Shown: positions 50,846 to 59,192, counted from the first letter of the stretch. The stretch is 64,000 nt of DNA from Bog-756 sp963833585 (GCA_963833585.1 CAWHYF010000006.1:806001-870000), one strand, 5' to 3'. Notes: a model not told the origin generated them from the sequence alone. Numbers and translations are program-made.

Positions 50846-50885
50846 TCCCCTAGGTGAATCCGGCTGGAAGGTGATGACAGGTCGC
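50846..50885 (+). promoter_or_regulatory. Copy B of the ~40-bp shared upstream element
   Basis: Plus-strand TCCCCTAGGTGAATCC, GGCTGG, AAGGTGATGAC, A, GGTCGC. It is nearly identical to the reverse complement of 48053-48091. A small ORF begins 23 nt after it (50909), which mirrors the 26 nt from copy A to its gene. The DUF1269 gene starts at 51023. Confidence 0.7.
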
Positions 50886-50908
50886 CTACATGAGTGTGAA
50901 TCTTCCGT

Positions 50909-50995
50909 ATGACGGACCGACAAGTTGAGTTCGAGTTGACCGGCAGGGTGTTCGCCATTGCCGATGAGCAAAGTAGTACCGGCAGTCCCCAATGA
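50909..50995 (+). pseudogene. 28-codon ORF, likely truncated relative of the gene at 47796-48026
   Basis: ATG 50909 opens a short frame (MTDRQVEFELTGRVFAIADE...) ending in TGA at 50993. It sits at nearly the same distance from element B as the 47796-48026 gene does from element A. Its start, M-x-D-(K/R)-x-V followed by a hydrophobic-alternating strand, is loosely similar to MDDKWVQPRSYRLVLRGEL. It may be the leftover of a duplicated gene or a small leader peptide. Similarity is weak. Confidence 0.35.
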
Positions 50996-51022
50996 ATGCA
51001 CAGAAAGAACGGAGAAAGCATT

Positions 51023-51532
51023 ATGGCCAAGTCTGACCCCGTGTTTGTCTACGTCGGCACCTACCCGAGCGAAGCGTCTGCCCGAGCCGACTACGACGTC
51101 GTGAAGGACCTGCACGCCGCAGGAGCTGTCGGCACCTACGACGCTTCGGTGGTTACCAAGGACCCGGATGGCAAGGTTCACGTCAACAAAGATGAGACCT
51201 CGACCCGCCATGGGGCTTGGGGCGGGGCAGCGGTTGGTGCGCTCGTAGGCATCATCTTCCCACCGTCCATCGTGGTCGGCGCGGCCGTTGGTGCGACGGT
51301 CGGGGGTGTGAGCGGCCACCTGTGGAAGGGTATGTCCCGGTCCGATGTGAAGGAGTTCGGGGACATCATCGATGCTGGACAGGCTGCCCTGGTCATCGTC
51401 GGTCAGAGCACCATTGGGGATGCCATCGAGAAGGCCGACTTGAAGGCTGAGAAGCATGCGGCGAAGGAGCTCGACGTCAGCTCCAAGGACATTGACCAGG
51501 CGGTTCAGGAAACCGCGCAGGAGATCAGCTGA
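51023..51532 (+). CDS. DUF1269-type protein with a glycine-rich membrane hairpin
   Basis: 169 residues from ATG 51023, after a GGAGAAAG site. The N-terminal domain (FVYVGTYPSEASARADYDVV) is followed by a glycine-zipper hydrophobic stretch (WGGAAVGALVGIIFPPSIVV, GAAVGATVGGVSG) and a C-terminal charged domain (GDIIDAGQAALVIVGQSTIG). The family is common in actinobacteria and possibly stress-linked; its function is unknown. First of several small envelope-type genes on the plus strand. Confidence 0.85.
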   Translation: MAKSDPVFVYVGTYPSEASARADYDVVKDLHAAGAVGTYDASVVTKDPDGKVHVNKDETSTRHGAWGGAAVGALVGIIFPPSIVVGAAVGATVGGVSGHLWKGMSRSDVKEFGDIIDAGQAALVIVGQSTIGDAIEKADLKAEKHAAKELDVSSKDIDQAVQETAQEIS

Positions 51533-51625
51533 TCAAGCCGCTTGCGCTAAGCGACTGAGCGCTACGCCGTAGTTGGAGCCGCACAGTTTCCATATTTTGG
51601 AATCCCTAAAGAAAGGCACAGATAC

Positions 51626-51958
51626 ATGAGTGAAGACCGACCCCTCCTCGCCACCGTCCTAGAAATGACCGACGCCTCGATGAGCCGCACCAGCCTGAGC
51701 GACCGGGAGCTCATGATGGTCCGCCTCGCTGCCATGGCGGCTGTCGGTGCACCCCCGGCCTCGTATCTGCTGAACATAGCGGCCGTCGCAGGCGCAGGCA
51801 CGGATCTGACCCTGGAGGATGCGCAAGGCACCCTCATCGCTATTGCGCCAGTCATCGGCACGCCCAGGACGGTGTCCGCAGCCGCTGCGATCGCCGAGGC
51901 CCTCGGATTGGCCTTGGCCATCGAGGACGCTATTGAGGAGAGGCAAGCCCATTCCTAG
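51626..51958 (+). CDS. Carboxymuconolactone-decarboxylase-like protein lacking catalytic Cys/His
   Basis: 110 residues, all-helical: LSDRELMMVRLAAMAAVGAP, PASYLLNIAAVAGAGTDLTL and GTLIAIAPVIGTPRTVSAAA follow the CMD/AhpD fold. The CxxC and His of active AhpD/CMD proteins are missing; there is no Cys at all. ATG 51626 follows AAAGAAAGG. It may bind a small molecule or act structurally. Confidence 0.75.
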   Translation: MSEDRPLLATVLEMTDASMSRTSLSDRELMMVRLAAMAAVGAPPASYLLNIAAVAGAGTDLTLEDAQGTLIAIAPVIGTPRTVSAAAAIAEALGLALAIEDAIEERQAHS

Positions 51959-52081
51959 ACGGCCAGCGCAGCTCATCAATGACGACTTGAGGCCTTTTGG
52001 CCCTAGTCGACGAATCGCCCACGGGCAGTGTAAGGGAAACGGCACCGACGGGAGTGTCGTAACGAATGGTTGGGAGGAAAT

Positions 52082-52348
52082 GTGTTGCTTGCCTATAGCT
52101 TTCCGCTGCTGAGCGTCTTTTGGAGCTTGCTGATGTTTGCGCTGCTGGTGCTCTGGATCTTCATCGTCATCTGGTGTTTCATCGACAACTTCCGTCGCCG
52201 GGACCACCATGGTGTCGCCAAGGCGCTCTGGTTCGTCTTCATCGTCTTTGTCCCCGTGATCGGCGTAATCGCCTACATCATCGCCAGGCCCCCGGCTGCA
52301 GACCTGGAAGTATGTAACTGGCGGCCAGTTGAGTTCCCTTGCGACTGA
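52082..52348 (+). CDS. Small membrane protein, PLDc_N/cardiolipin-synthase N-terminal-like
   Basis: About 88 residues from GTG 52082, preceded by GGGAGG. Two membrane helices are present: FPLLSVFWSLLMFALLVLWI, then IVIWCFIDNFRRRDHHG, and ALWFVFIVFVPVIGVIAYII. This is the pattern of PLDc_N proteins. The usual C-terminal SHOCT helix is not present. It sits in the plus-strand run of envelope genes. Confidence 0.8.
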   Translation: MLLAYSFPLLSVFWSLLMFALLVLWIFIVIWCFIDNFRRRDHHGVAKALWFVFIVFVPVIGVIAYIIARPPAADLEVCNWRPVEFPCD

Positions 52349-52351
52349 AAC

Positions 52352-52384
52352 GGGGTCCTCGGCGGCGGTTACCTCGGGGACCCC
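52352..52384 (+). terminator. Candidate hairpin terminator
   Basis: GGGGTCC (52352-52358) pairs with GGACCCC (52378-52384), with partial extra pairing in the loop, 4 bp after the stop of the PLDc_N-like gene. The following bases ATTCCTTG are only weakly T-rich. It may separate this gene from the lipoprotein gene. Confidence 0.42.
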
Positions 52385-52414
52385 ATTCCTTGCCCAGATG
52401 AAAGGCCCAACAAG

Positions 52415-52906
52415 ATGAAACGTATAGCAGTGCTGGCTGTCCTGGTCACCGCGGTCGTGATGGCCGGGTGCTCGTCTTCGAGTACCAGTTCGACCACCAC
52501 AACTAGCCACGCACCCGCACCGACATCATCGACCGTTGCCAACAGCGTGACCGGAACAGTGAAATGGGTCGCAAACAACAAGACCGTGGTCACGGCCCTG
52601 AGTGCGGATGTGGCTGCTCTGGGGACCGACCTTCCGGCAGCAGTGTCGTCTCACAGTATGTCGGCGGTCACTGCCAGTTGTCAGAAGCTGGCTACCGACG
52701 TGGCGACGGCCAAGGCACTGCCCCCCATACCCAACTCGACAGCCCAGAAGGCCTGGACATCGCTGCTCGATGATCTGAGCAGCGCGGCTCAGAAGTGCAG
52801 CGACGGGATCGCCAAGAACGACACCGGGGAACTCAGCCAGGCTGCCACCAAGGTCTCGAGCAGCAGCAGCAGTTTGAGCTCAATCAAGCAAACCCTCGGG
52901 CTCTAG
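52415..52906 (+). CDS. Putative lipoprotein
   Basis: 163 residues. A short signal peptide with lipobox VMAGC places the lipidated Cys at residue 19, followed by a Ser/Thr-rich linker. The rest is helical with two Cys (ASCQKL and QKCSDG) that may form a disulfide and Ser-rich repeats at the end. It should be anchored to the outer face of the membrane. No family is recognised. It is 14 bp from the HdeD-like gene, so they are likely co-transcribed. Confidence 0.8.
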   Translation: MKRIAVLAVLVTAVVMAGCSSSSTSSTTTTSHAPAPTSSTVANSVTGTVKWVANNKTVVTALSADVAALGTDLPAAVSSHSMSAVTASCQKLATDVATAKALPPIPNSTAQKAWTSLLDDLSSAAQKCSDGIAKNDTGELSQAATKVSSSSSSLSSIKQTLGL

Positions 52907-52920
52907 AACGGGAGATTTGA

Positions 52921-53481
52921 ATGCCAAACGCGAGCGATGTCGATTCTGCAGAGGGCATCAGAGCAATCGGGCGACAATGGTGGCTGATCGCTCTCTTCGG
53001 CGTGATCACCATCGGCTTCGGGATCGTGCTGACGTTCAAGCCGAGTAAGTCCGTGCACGCAATTGCTGTGATCATCGCCATCTGGTTGTTGATCGTGGGG
53101 GCCATTCGCCTGATCCAGGCGATCAGTGACTCGGACGAGCGGACGGCCCTCCTGGTCATGGGCCTGCTGTCCATTGTCATTGCGATCATCTTGCTCCACC
53201 ACACCACGACGGCAGTCGCCTTCGTGGGATTCATCGTCGGCATCTTCTGGACCGTCGGTGGCGTGACGGAGTTCATCCAGGGGTTCAGTGCCAATGAGGG
53301 GAGGGTCAGTTGGGCACGCGTCGTCCTGGGTGTGATCGCCACCGCAATCGGAATCCTTTGCCTCGTCTACCCATCGCTCTCGCTTTCGATCATCTGCGTG
53401 ATCACCGGCATCGGAATGATCGTCTATGGAGCCGCTGCCCTCGTGGCCAGTTACGAGGTCTACGGACTGAAGAAAGCGTAG
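52921..53481 (+). CDS. HdeD-family (DUF308) membrane protein
   Basis: 186 residues with six hydrophobic segments in repeated pairs, e.g. WWLIALFGVITIGFGIVLTF, VIIAIWLLIVGAIRLIQAIS and GLLSIVIAIILLHH. This is the DUF308/HdeD pattern, linked to acid-stress resistance in enterobacteria. Start ATG 52921 after GGGAG. Function in actinobacteria is not established. Confidence 0.9.
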   Translation: MPNASDVDSAEGIRAIGRQWWLIALFGVITIGFGIVLTFKPSKSVHAIAVIIAIWLLIVGAIRLIQAISDSDERTALLVMGLLSIVIAIILLHHTTTAVAFVGFIVGIFWTVGGVTEFIQGFSANEGRVSWARVVLGVIATAIGILCLVYPSLSLSIICVITGIGMIVYGAAALVASYEVYGLKKA

Positions 53482-53561
53482 ACACCTTTCAGATTCCACC
53501 CAGCCGGACGGTCGCTTAGGAGTGAGGACCGTGATCTCCTGCACCGAGACAAGGAGGAGTT

Positions 53562-55037
53562 GTGACAGAGAAATCGGCACAGAGGGGGCCTAGAGGCCCG
53601 GGGTCGACCAGCGGAGGTCGAGCGGTGAGTCACCTGTCGGTCCGCGAACGGGAGGCCATGGGCAAGGACGCTCGTGTCCGGGCACACCGAGCGTCCCAAG
53701 CTGAGTTCGAGCCGAAGTCCTCGCGGCCCGATCCGGTCGAATTGCTGGAGGGACAGAGCCAAGGGCGGGTCCAGGAGCTGGTGCCCATTCGCTATGGAAG
53801 GATGCTCGTCTCCGCGTTCACCTTCTACCGGGGCGCAGCTCTGCTCATGGCATCCGATCTGGCCACCACGCCGAACTCCGGCCTCCATGTACAGCTCTGC
53901 GGGGATGCCCACCTGTCAAACTTCGGCCTCTTCGCCTCCCCGGAGCGGGCATTGATGTTCGATGTCAACGACTTCGACGAGACCCTGCCCGGCCCCTGGG
54001 AGTGGGACGTCAAGCGCTTGGCCGCCAGCGCGGTCATCGCCGCCCGTGACCAAGAGTTCACGGCCAAGGAGGCTCGAACCGCAGCGATCGAGGTCGGAGC
54101 CACCTACCGACAGGAGATGGCACGACTGGCTGGACTGTCCACGCTCGACGTCTGGTACTCCCACATCGATGTTGCCCAGCTGCTCGCCGACCTTCAGACG
54201 GCAGCCCGCACCACCGGGTCGAAGGCCGACAAGCACATGGCAAAGCGCAGCAGGGGGATCGTGGACAAGGCCCGCACCCGGGACAGTATGCAGGCCCTCG
54301 GCAAACTGACCCAGGTGGTCGACGGCCAGCGTCGGATCGTGAGTGACCCTCCACTGATCGTGCCCGCCGACGAGCTGTTCTCCCAGATCGAGAGCAACGA
54401 ACTGCTCGAACAGTTACACCAGTTGGTCCGGACCTATCGACAGACGCTCCAGACCGATCGCCGCCACTTGCTGGAGGAGTTCCAGCTCCTGCAGATCGCC
54501 CGCAAGGTGGTGGGTGTCGGCAGCGTCGGCACCCGGGCGTGGATCCTGCTCCTCGTCGGACGGGATCAGGATGATCCCCTCTTCCTGCAGGCCAAGGAGG
54601 CGGACTCCTCAGTCCTGGAGGAGTTCGTGGGCAAGAGCGACTACGCCAATCACGGCGAGCGGGTGGTGGCCGGACAGCACCTGATGCAGGCGGCCAGCGA
54701 CATCTTCCTCGGATGGGAACGGGTCAAGGGCCTCGACGGGGTGACCCGCGACTACTACCTCCGCCAACTGCGCGATTGGAAGGGCTCCTTCGAGGTCGAG
54801 GGAACTATCCCGGCCGGCCTGACCAAGTATGTCGGAGTGTGTGCCCAGGCTCTGGCCCGGGCCCACGCTCGCTCCGGCGATCGGGTCGCCATCGCCTCCT
54901 ACCTCGGGTCCGGGGACTCCTTCGACCGGGCCATCGGCGAGTTCTCCGAGTCGTACGCCGATCAGAACCAGCGGGACTTCGAGGCCTTCCAGACGGCAGC
55001 GGCCGGTGGACGGATCAAGGTCGAGAGCGGCCTCTAG
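53562..55037 (+). CDS. DUF2252 family protein
   Basis: 491 residues from GTG 53562, preceded by a strong AAGGAGGAG site. Family hallmarks are MLVSAFTFYRGAALLMASDL, VQLCGDAHLSNFGLFASPER, then FDVNDFDETLPGPWEWDVKR. The GDAHxxNF...DxNDFD arrangement resembles the catalytic loop and metal-binding Asp of aminoglycoside-phosphotransferase-like kinases, so an ATP-dependent transferase role is plausible. Full length for the family. Confidence 0.92.
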   Translation: MTEKSAQRGPRGPGSTSGGRAVSHLSVREREAMGKDARVRAHRASQAEFEPKSSRPDPVELLEGQSQGRVQELVPIRYGRMLVSAFTFYRGAALLMASDLATTPNSGLHVQLCGDAHLSNFGLFASPERALMFDVNDFDETLPGPWEWDVKRLAASAVIAARDQEFTAKEARTAAIEVGATYRQEMARLAGLSTLDVWYSHIDVAQLLADLQTAARTTGSKADKHMAKRSRGIVDKARTRDSMQALGKLTQVVDGQRRIVSDPPLIVPADELFSQIESNELLEQLHQLVRTYRQTLQTDRRHLLEEFQLLQIARKVVGVGSVGTRAWILLLVGRDQDDPLFLQAKEADSSVLEEFVGKSDYANHGERVVAGQHLMQAASDIFLGWERVKGLDGVTRDYYLRQLRDWKGSFEVEGTIPAGLTKYVGVCAQALARAHARSGDRVAIASYLGSGDSFDRAIGEFSESYADQNQRDFEAFQTAAAGGRIKVESGL

Positions 55038-55275
55038 GAACCTCGTTGAAGCCCAGCCTCCCCAGGGAGTCCAAAGCCGTGGAGGGGCAAGTCTCATGGT
55101 CCTGGCGCTCCATCTGGCGTCGCCTGCCGACCCGATCTGGTCGAAGACCAAGAGCCGCGACGTGGTCCGACGCGGTAAGACAGTCGGAGGCTCGAGTAGC
55201 TACCGGCGGGCTTCGAAATCGCCACTTCAGACGAAGGCACCGGTACGTTCGGACTATGCAGTACCTGGGAGGATT

Positions 55276-56904
55276 GTGAGTAACACGGCGGCAAAGAAGG
55301 GCTCCCTCGCACTCGTCGCGTTGGCGACTGCGCAATTCCTCATGGTGCTGGACCAATCCGTCATGAACGTTTCGATCGGCGCGCTGGTCCACGACTTCCA
55401 CACCACGGTCACCACGATTCAGGCAGTCATAACGCTCTACTGCCTGGTCATGGCCATGCTGATCATGACCGGGGCCAAGATCGGCGACATCATCGGTCGA
55501 CGCAAGGCGTTCGTCATCGGACTGATCATCTATGCCTGCGGCTCGGCCCTGACCGCTGCTTCCCAGACGGTGTTCCAGCTCGCCCTCGGTTGGTCGGTGC
55601 TCGAAGGGATCGGCGCGGGGCTCGTTTTCCCGGCATTGGCGGCCCTAATCGCAGGCAACTTCGAGGGGCCCAGCCGCAAGGCCGCCTATGCTGTCATCGG
55701 TGGCGTTGCCGGTGCGGGGATCGCGGTCGGGCCCATCGTTGGTGGCTGGGCAACGACCGTACTGACGTGGCGTGTGGTGTTCGTCGGCGAGGTCTTCATC
55801 GCCGCCTTCATCCTGATCATGACCCGCAAGGTCAAGGATTCTCCGGTTCCGGCTCCCAAGCCCAAGCTTGACGTTGTCGGCTCGGTGCTGTCGGCCGCCG
55901 GACTCGGGGTCTTCGTCTACGGAGTCCTCGAGTCGAGCACTTGGGGATGGGTCAAGCCCAAGAACTCACCTGTCACCATCTTCGGCTTCTCGCTCACGCT
56001 CTTCGTCCTGGCCGCCGGCGGCGTCCTCATCTGGGGGTTCGTCACCTGGCAGCGCCACCGAGAAGACACAGGCCACGACCCACTCGTCCATCTCTCCTTG
56101 GCCCGCATCCCGCCGGTGCGCTCCGGGCTGATCGGGATGTTCAGCCAGAACCTCCTACTCATGGGGATCTTTTTCGTCGTCCCGCTGTATCTCCAACTCG
56201 TACTTGGGCTGAGCGCACTCGAGACTGGGATCAAAATGCTCCCCATCTCGATCACCATGTTCGCCACCGCGGCAGTCGGGGCACGGCTCTCGAACCGCTT
56301 CGCGGTTCGGGCGATCGTCCAGACCGGGCTGATCGTGACACTTGTCGGCGCCCTCGTGCTGCTCTCGACGATCAAGCCCACGCTCTCCAATGCCGGATTC
56401 GCCATCGGTATGGGCGTACTCGGCGTCGGGATGGGCCTGATGATCTCCCAATTGGGCAACGTTGTTCAGTCCTCGGTCGAGGAGTCGGGCCGGAGCGAGG
56501 CCGGTGGGCTGCAGTACACGGGACAGCAACTCGGGTCATCTCTTGGTGTAGCGCTCATCGGGGCGATCGTGCTGATCGGGCTGACCAGCACATTCATCTC
56601 CAACGTCGAGCACGACCCTCGCATCAGCTCCGAAATTTCCACCCAGGTAGGGACCGCCGCTGGTTCCAACACCAACTTCGTTGCCTCAACGCAGATAGAG
56701 ATGGCCGCACAAAAGGCCGGCCTTGACGCCGCAACGACGGCAGCACTCGTCGACGACTACGAATCGGCTCAACTCCGATCACTCAAAGCTGGACTCCTGG
56801 CCGCAGCGCTCCTTGCCCTGATTTCGCTCGGGTTCACGAGGGAGCTTCCCCACGAGCGACCAACTCGCCAAGCGAGGCCGACTTCCGCTGCTGTCTCAAC
56901 TTGA
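55276..56904 (+). CDS. MFS efflux transporter, DHA2 type
   Basis: 542 residues from GTG 55276, after GGGAGGA. First helix LATAQFLMVLDQSVMNVSIG, loop 2-3 GAKIGDIIGRRKAFVIG, antiporter segment GIAVGPIVGGWATTVLTWRV. A long loop with VGTAAGSNTNFVASTQIEMA precedes the last helix, as in QacA/EmrB types. This is the fourth DHA2 pump in the window, and the only one in the lower-G+C half. No regulator is adjacent. The roughly 240 bp before it hold no gene. Confidence 0.92.
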   Translation: MSNTAAKKGSLALVALATAQFLMVLDQSVMNVSIGALVHDFHTTVTTIQAVITLYCLVMAMLIMTGAKIGDIIGRRKAFVIGLIIYACGSALTAASQTVFQLALGWSVLEGIGAGLVFPALAALIAGNFEGPSRKAAYAVIGGVAGAGIAVGPIVGGWATTVLTWRVVFVGEVFIAAFILIMTRKVKDSPVPAPKPKLDVVGSVLSAAGLGVFVYGVLESSTWGWVKPKNSPVTIFGFSLTLFVLAAGGVLIWGFVTWQRHREDTGHDPLVHLSLARIPPVRSGLIGMFSQNLLLMGIFFVVPLYLQLVLGLSALETGIKMLPISITMFATAAVGARLSNRFAVRAIVQTGLIVTLVGALVLLSTIKPTLSNAGFAIGMGVLGVGMGLMISQLGNVVQSSVEESGRSEAGGLQYTGQQLGSSLGVALIGAIVLIGLTSTFISNVEHDPRISSEISTQVGTAAGSNTNFVASTQIEMAAQKAGLDAATTAALVDDYESAQLRSLKAGLLAAALLALISLGFTRELPHERPTRQARPTSAAVST

Positions 56905-57026
56905 GCAGGGCCTTTTGCGGAAACGACGTGCCTTCACCTCTATTCGGAAACGAACTCCTGCGAGTGCCGAGAACCTTTTCCGAGTGCTTTGATCCGGGAT
57001 TTCTCCGAGGCTGCGGCTAGGACCAC
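56905..57026. other. Intergenic region before the PRMT-like gene
   Basis: About 120 bp of lower-G+C DNA. An AGGA sequence 6 nt before ATG 57027 is the likely ribosome-binding site. Confidence 0.35.
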
Positions 57027-58037
57027 ATGGTCTGTTGCTACGTTGAACGCGTGCGGACACCCATCAAACAGTCACCGGATCCGATGTACGCGGAGTTCGA
57101 AGTACACCGAACGATGATTCGAGACCGGATCCGCACCGAAGCGTTTGGGCGCGCGATTGACTCGGTGGTACACCCTGGCGACATCGTGCTCGACTTTGGG
57201 GCCGGAAGCGGCATTCTTAGCTTATTGGCGGCACGTGCAGGAGCCTCACGGGTCTACGCAGTCGAGCAAACCACGATGGCTGTTCTGGCCCAGCAGTTGG
57301 CAGTGACGAACGGCGTCGATGAGATTGTCCGAGTGATCCAAGGCGACGTCTTGGACATCGAACCTCCGGTACGCGTCGACGTGATCGTATCGGAGTGGCT
57401 CGGCGGTTTCGGGATCGACGAAGGGATGCTGCCTCCCCTCATTGTCGCCCGAGATCGCTGGCTCAAGCCAGGCGGAACCATGATTCCCAACTCCGTTACC
57501 GCGTGGGCTGCGCTCGTGCATGACCGCTATCTCGAGGACATGGTGGGGTTTCTGCGGGACAATCCGTACGGCGTCAACCTCGATGCCCTGATCGAGAAGA
57601 CGGTCAATGAGATTCACTACTCAGGCAGCTTTCGCCACCTCGACGCCAGCGACATTCGTTCACAGGCTGGTCGTATGTGGACCACGGAGACAGGGCTGAT
57701 CACGCTTGAGCAGGCGGAGGCTCCCCACCAAGCCGAGACGCTTCTGGCGGTCCACGAATTCGGCGCAGCCAACGCGCTCGCCCTCTGGTTCACCGCCGAC
57801 CTCGCCCCGGGTATCACGCTGTCCGTGGGCCCAGGCGACCCGCCCACTCATTGGGGAATGACGACTGCCCCGCTGAGCTCGCCCGTGCAGCTCGTGCCTG
57901 AAATGGATGTTCGAGCCAAGGTGAGAACCGTGCCAGCTCGGCCGACCGGGACGTGGACGAGCTGGGCAGTAGCTCTGCCGGGCTCCGATTGGGAAGAGCA
58001 CGACGAGCAGGCCATCTGGGTGGAGATCGACGACTAA
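57027..58037 (+). CDS. Protein arginine methyltransferase (PRMT)-family homologue
   Basis: 336 residues. Every PRMT signature can be located: the YFxxY-like helix MYAEFEVHRTMIRDRIRTEA (20-39, including the His, Met and Arg that contact substrate and SAM), motif I VLDFGAGSGILSLLA (54-68), post-I Glu80, and the double-E loop VSEWLGGFGIDEGML (121-135), whose Glu123 and Glu132 are nine residues apart as in PRMT1. The C-terminal beta barrel carries the THW loop (PPTHWGMT, His275). SAM-dependent methylation of an arginine side chain, or of a small guanidine, is predicted. The gene stands alone next to a transposase relic, suggesting acquisition. Ribosomal-protein methyltransferase (PrmA) is excluded by the double-E and THW loops. 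Confidence 0.88.
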   Translation: MVCCYVERVRTPIKQSPDPMYAEFEVHRTMIRDRIRTEAFGRAIDSVVHPGDIVLDFGAGSGILSLLAARAGASRVYAVEQTTMAVLAQQLAVTNGVDEIVRVIQGDVLDIEPPVRVDVIVSEWLGGFGIDEGMLPPLIVARDRWLKPGGTMIPNSVTAWAALVHDRYLEDMVGFLRDNPYGVNLDALIEKTVNEIHYSGSFRHLDASDIRSQAGRMWTTETGLITLEQAEAPHQAETLLAVHEFGAANALALWFTADLAPGITLSVGPGDPPTHWGMTTAPLSSPVQLVPEMDVRAKVRTVPARPTGTWTSWAVALPGSDWEEHDEQAIWVEIDD

Positions 58038-58044
58038 GCGTTTG

Positions 58045-58752
58045 CACGTCACTCTCCGGCCTCTGGGTGTCGTTCTTACGGACGTAGTAGCCACAGTCCG
58101 GGTCCGTCGATCGACGCAGCACCTTCCGGTCTTTCCACTTCTTCTTGCCCCGTTCCCGGCGCTCGGGCCGGGCGAACGCGGGGACGACCGTGGCATCAAC
58201 CGACGCAGATCCGTTCCAATGCCGCCGATAGCGGCGCGGGAGCATCAGGAAACTGGCTTCCAGTAGCTGATTCACGAACCAGGTCAGGCGCTCATAGGCC
58301 TCCTGACGGTCCGCATCTGACCGCTGCGCCGCCCGCTCTTCGAGCAGAGTTGTAAAGACCTCGTCGTCGAGTCGGCGGTTCTTCGGTCAGTCTGAGGAAT
58401 CCATAAGGGACAACAGGCGATGGAACCGGGTCCGGACGTTGCGATAGGTCGCCTCCCGGCCAGCATGGTCTCCCAGGGCTGGCGGATCCGGTATTCCGAG
58501 TTCGGCGCTCATCTCCGGCGACAGCCGATAGAAGAGCAGGTCATGGACCTTCTGGAGATGGACCGCCTCGCCCAAACGGGCCACAACGAGTAGCCCGACG
58601 AGAAGTGCATGATTGGAGAAGGTGCGGGGTCGACCACCTGGTCCCCTGCGGGCCTCCCGTTCCCAGGCCTCGATCCGGTCAAGCGTGTCGGTCAACTGAA
58701 CGATCTGAACCGCCCTCCGCACCAGGTCATCGTTGACCCGACGAAAGGTCAT
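58045..58752 (-). pseudogene. Decayed transposase (copy 2) with in-frame TGA and truncated DDE domain
   Basis: From ATG 58752: RIEAWEREARRGPGGRPRTF, HALLVGLLVVARLGEAV and YRNVRTRFHRLLSLMDSSD, then TGA at 58387-58389. Reading goes on in the same frame with PKNRRLDDEVFTTLLEERAA, then SASVDATVVPAFARPERRER and STDPDCGYYVRKNDTQ, an obvious DDE-type core start. Similarity stops near 58045, so the remaining catalytic part is lost at the border with the PRMT-like gene. It is homologous to the relic at 35216-35676. Confidence 0.75.
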
Positions 58753-58794
58753 TGGGGGGTAGTCATCATCGGCTTCAGTCCGGAGGTGTGCGCT

Positions 58795-58943
58795 CTGCCG
58801 GGATTCGCTCTTGGGCGGTCGCCCTCGCGTAGCCAGCAACGGACCGACACCGGATCCAGATCGGGCAGAAGATTGAAGTACTTGGCCATCTGGGTCCGCC
58901 GTTCCACAGAAGCCCTCCTGCACGTCTCGAACTGCCGGATCTT
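58795..58943 (-). pseudogene. Possible C-terminal remnant of a recombinase-like gene upstream of transposase copy 2
   Basis: Minus-strand reading KIRQFETCRRASVERRTQMA, then KYFNLLPDLDPVSVRCWLRE, lies just upstream of transposase copy 2. The TQxxKY segment and hydrophobic tail resemble the end of the recombinase-like protein at 35678-36634 (TQLSKYLQFA), which also precedes a transposase. A stop lies directly upstream, so only about 50 codons remain. The match is short and needs alignment to confirm. Confidence 0.35.
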
Positions 58944-59192
58944 TCATCCCGCGTTCGAGGACGCGTGCAGGAACACTTTGTGCTCCACATCCCCAGCTGC
59001 TGGGGCGTCTCACTAGTAGCAGGGAGACGCGCGAGCGCGGCGGGCCAAAACCGCCGCGCGGACGGCCGGCCGGCGCAAGCGGCAGGGCGCCAGGGCCGGC
59101 GCACCGGAAAGGGGGAGGGCGGGGCGGCAGGGGAGCGGGCGATTGAGCTCTCTTCCGAGTCCTGGGGATTGGGTGAAGCGCCTGCCTTCTCG
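58944..59192. other. G+C-rich intergenic stretch, no gene seen
   Basis: About 250 bp. The part at 59030-59140 is markedly G+C-rich and purine-biased compared with both neighbours, more like the left half of the window. It may be a join between DNA of different origin. No hairpin with a T-run is clear. Confidence 0.4.

Noticed and set aside
57814..58275. Separate small minus-strand gene antisense to the end of the PRMT-like gene
   Set aside because: Its first part is the continuation, in the same frame, of the transposase relic after the TGA; the rest is antisense shadow of the PRMT gene.
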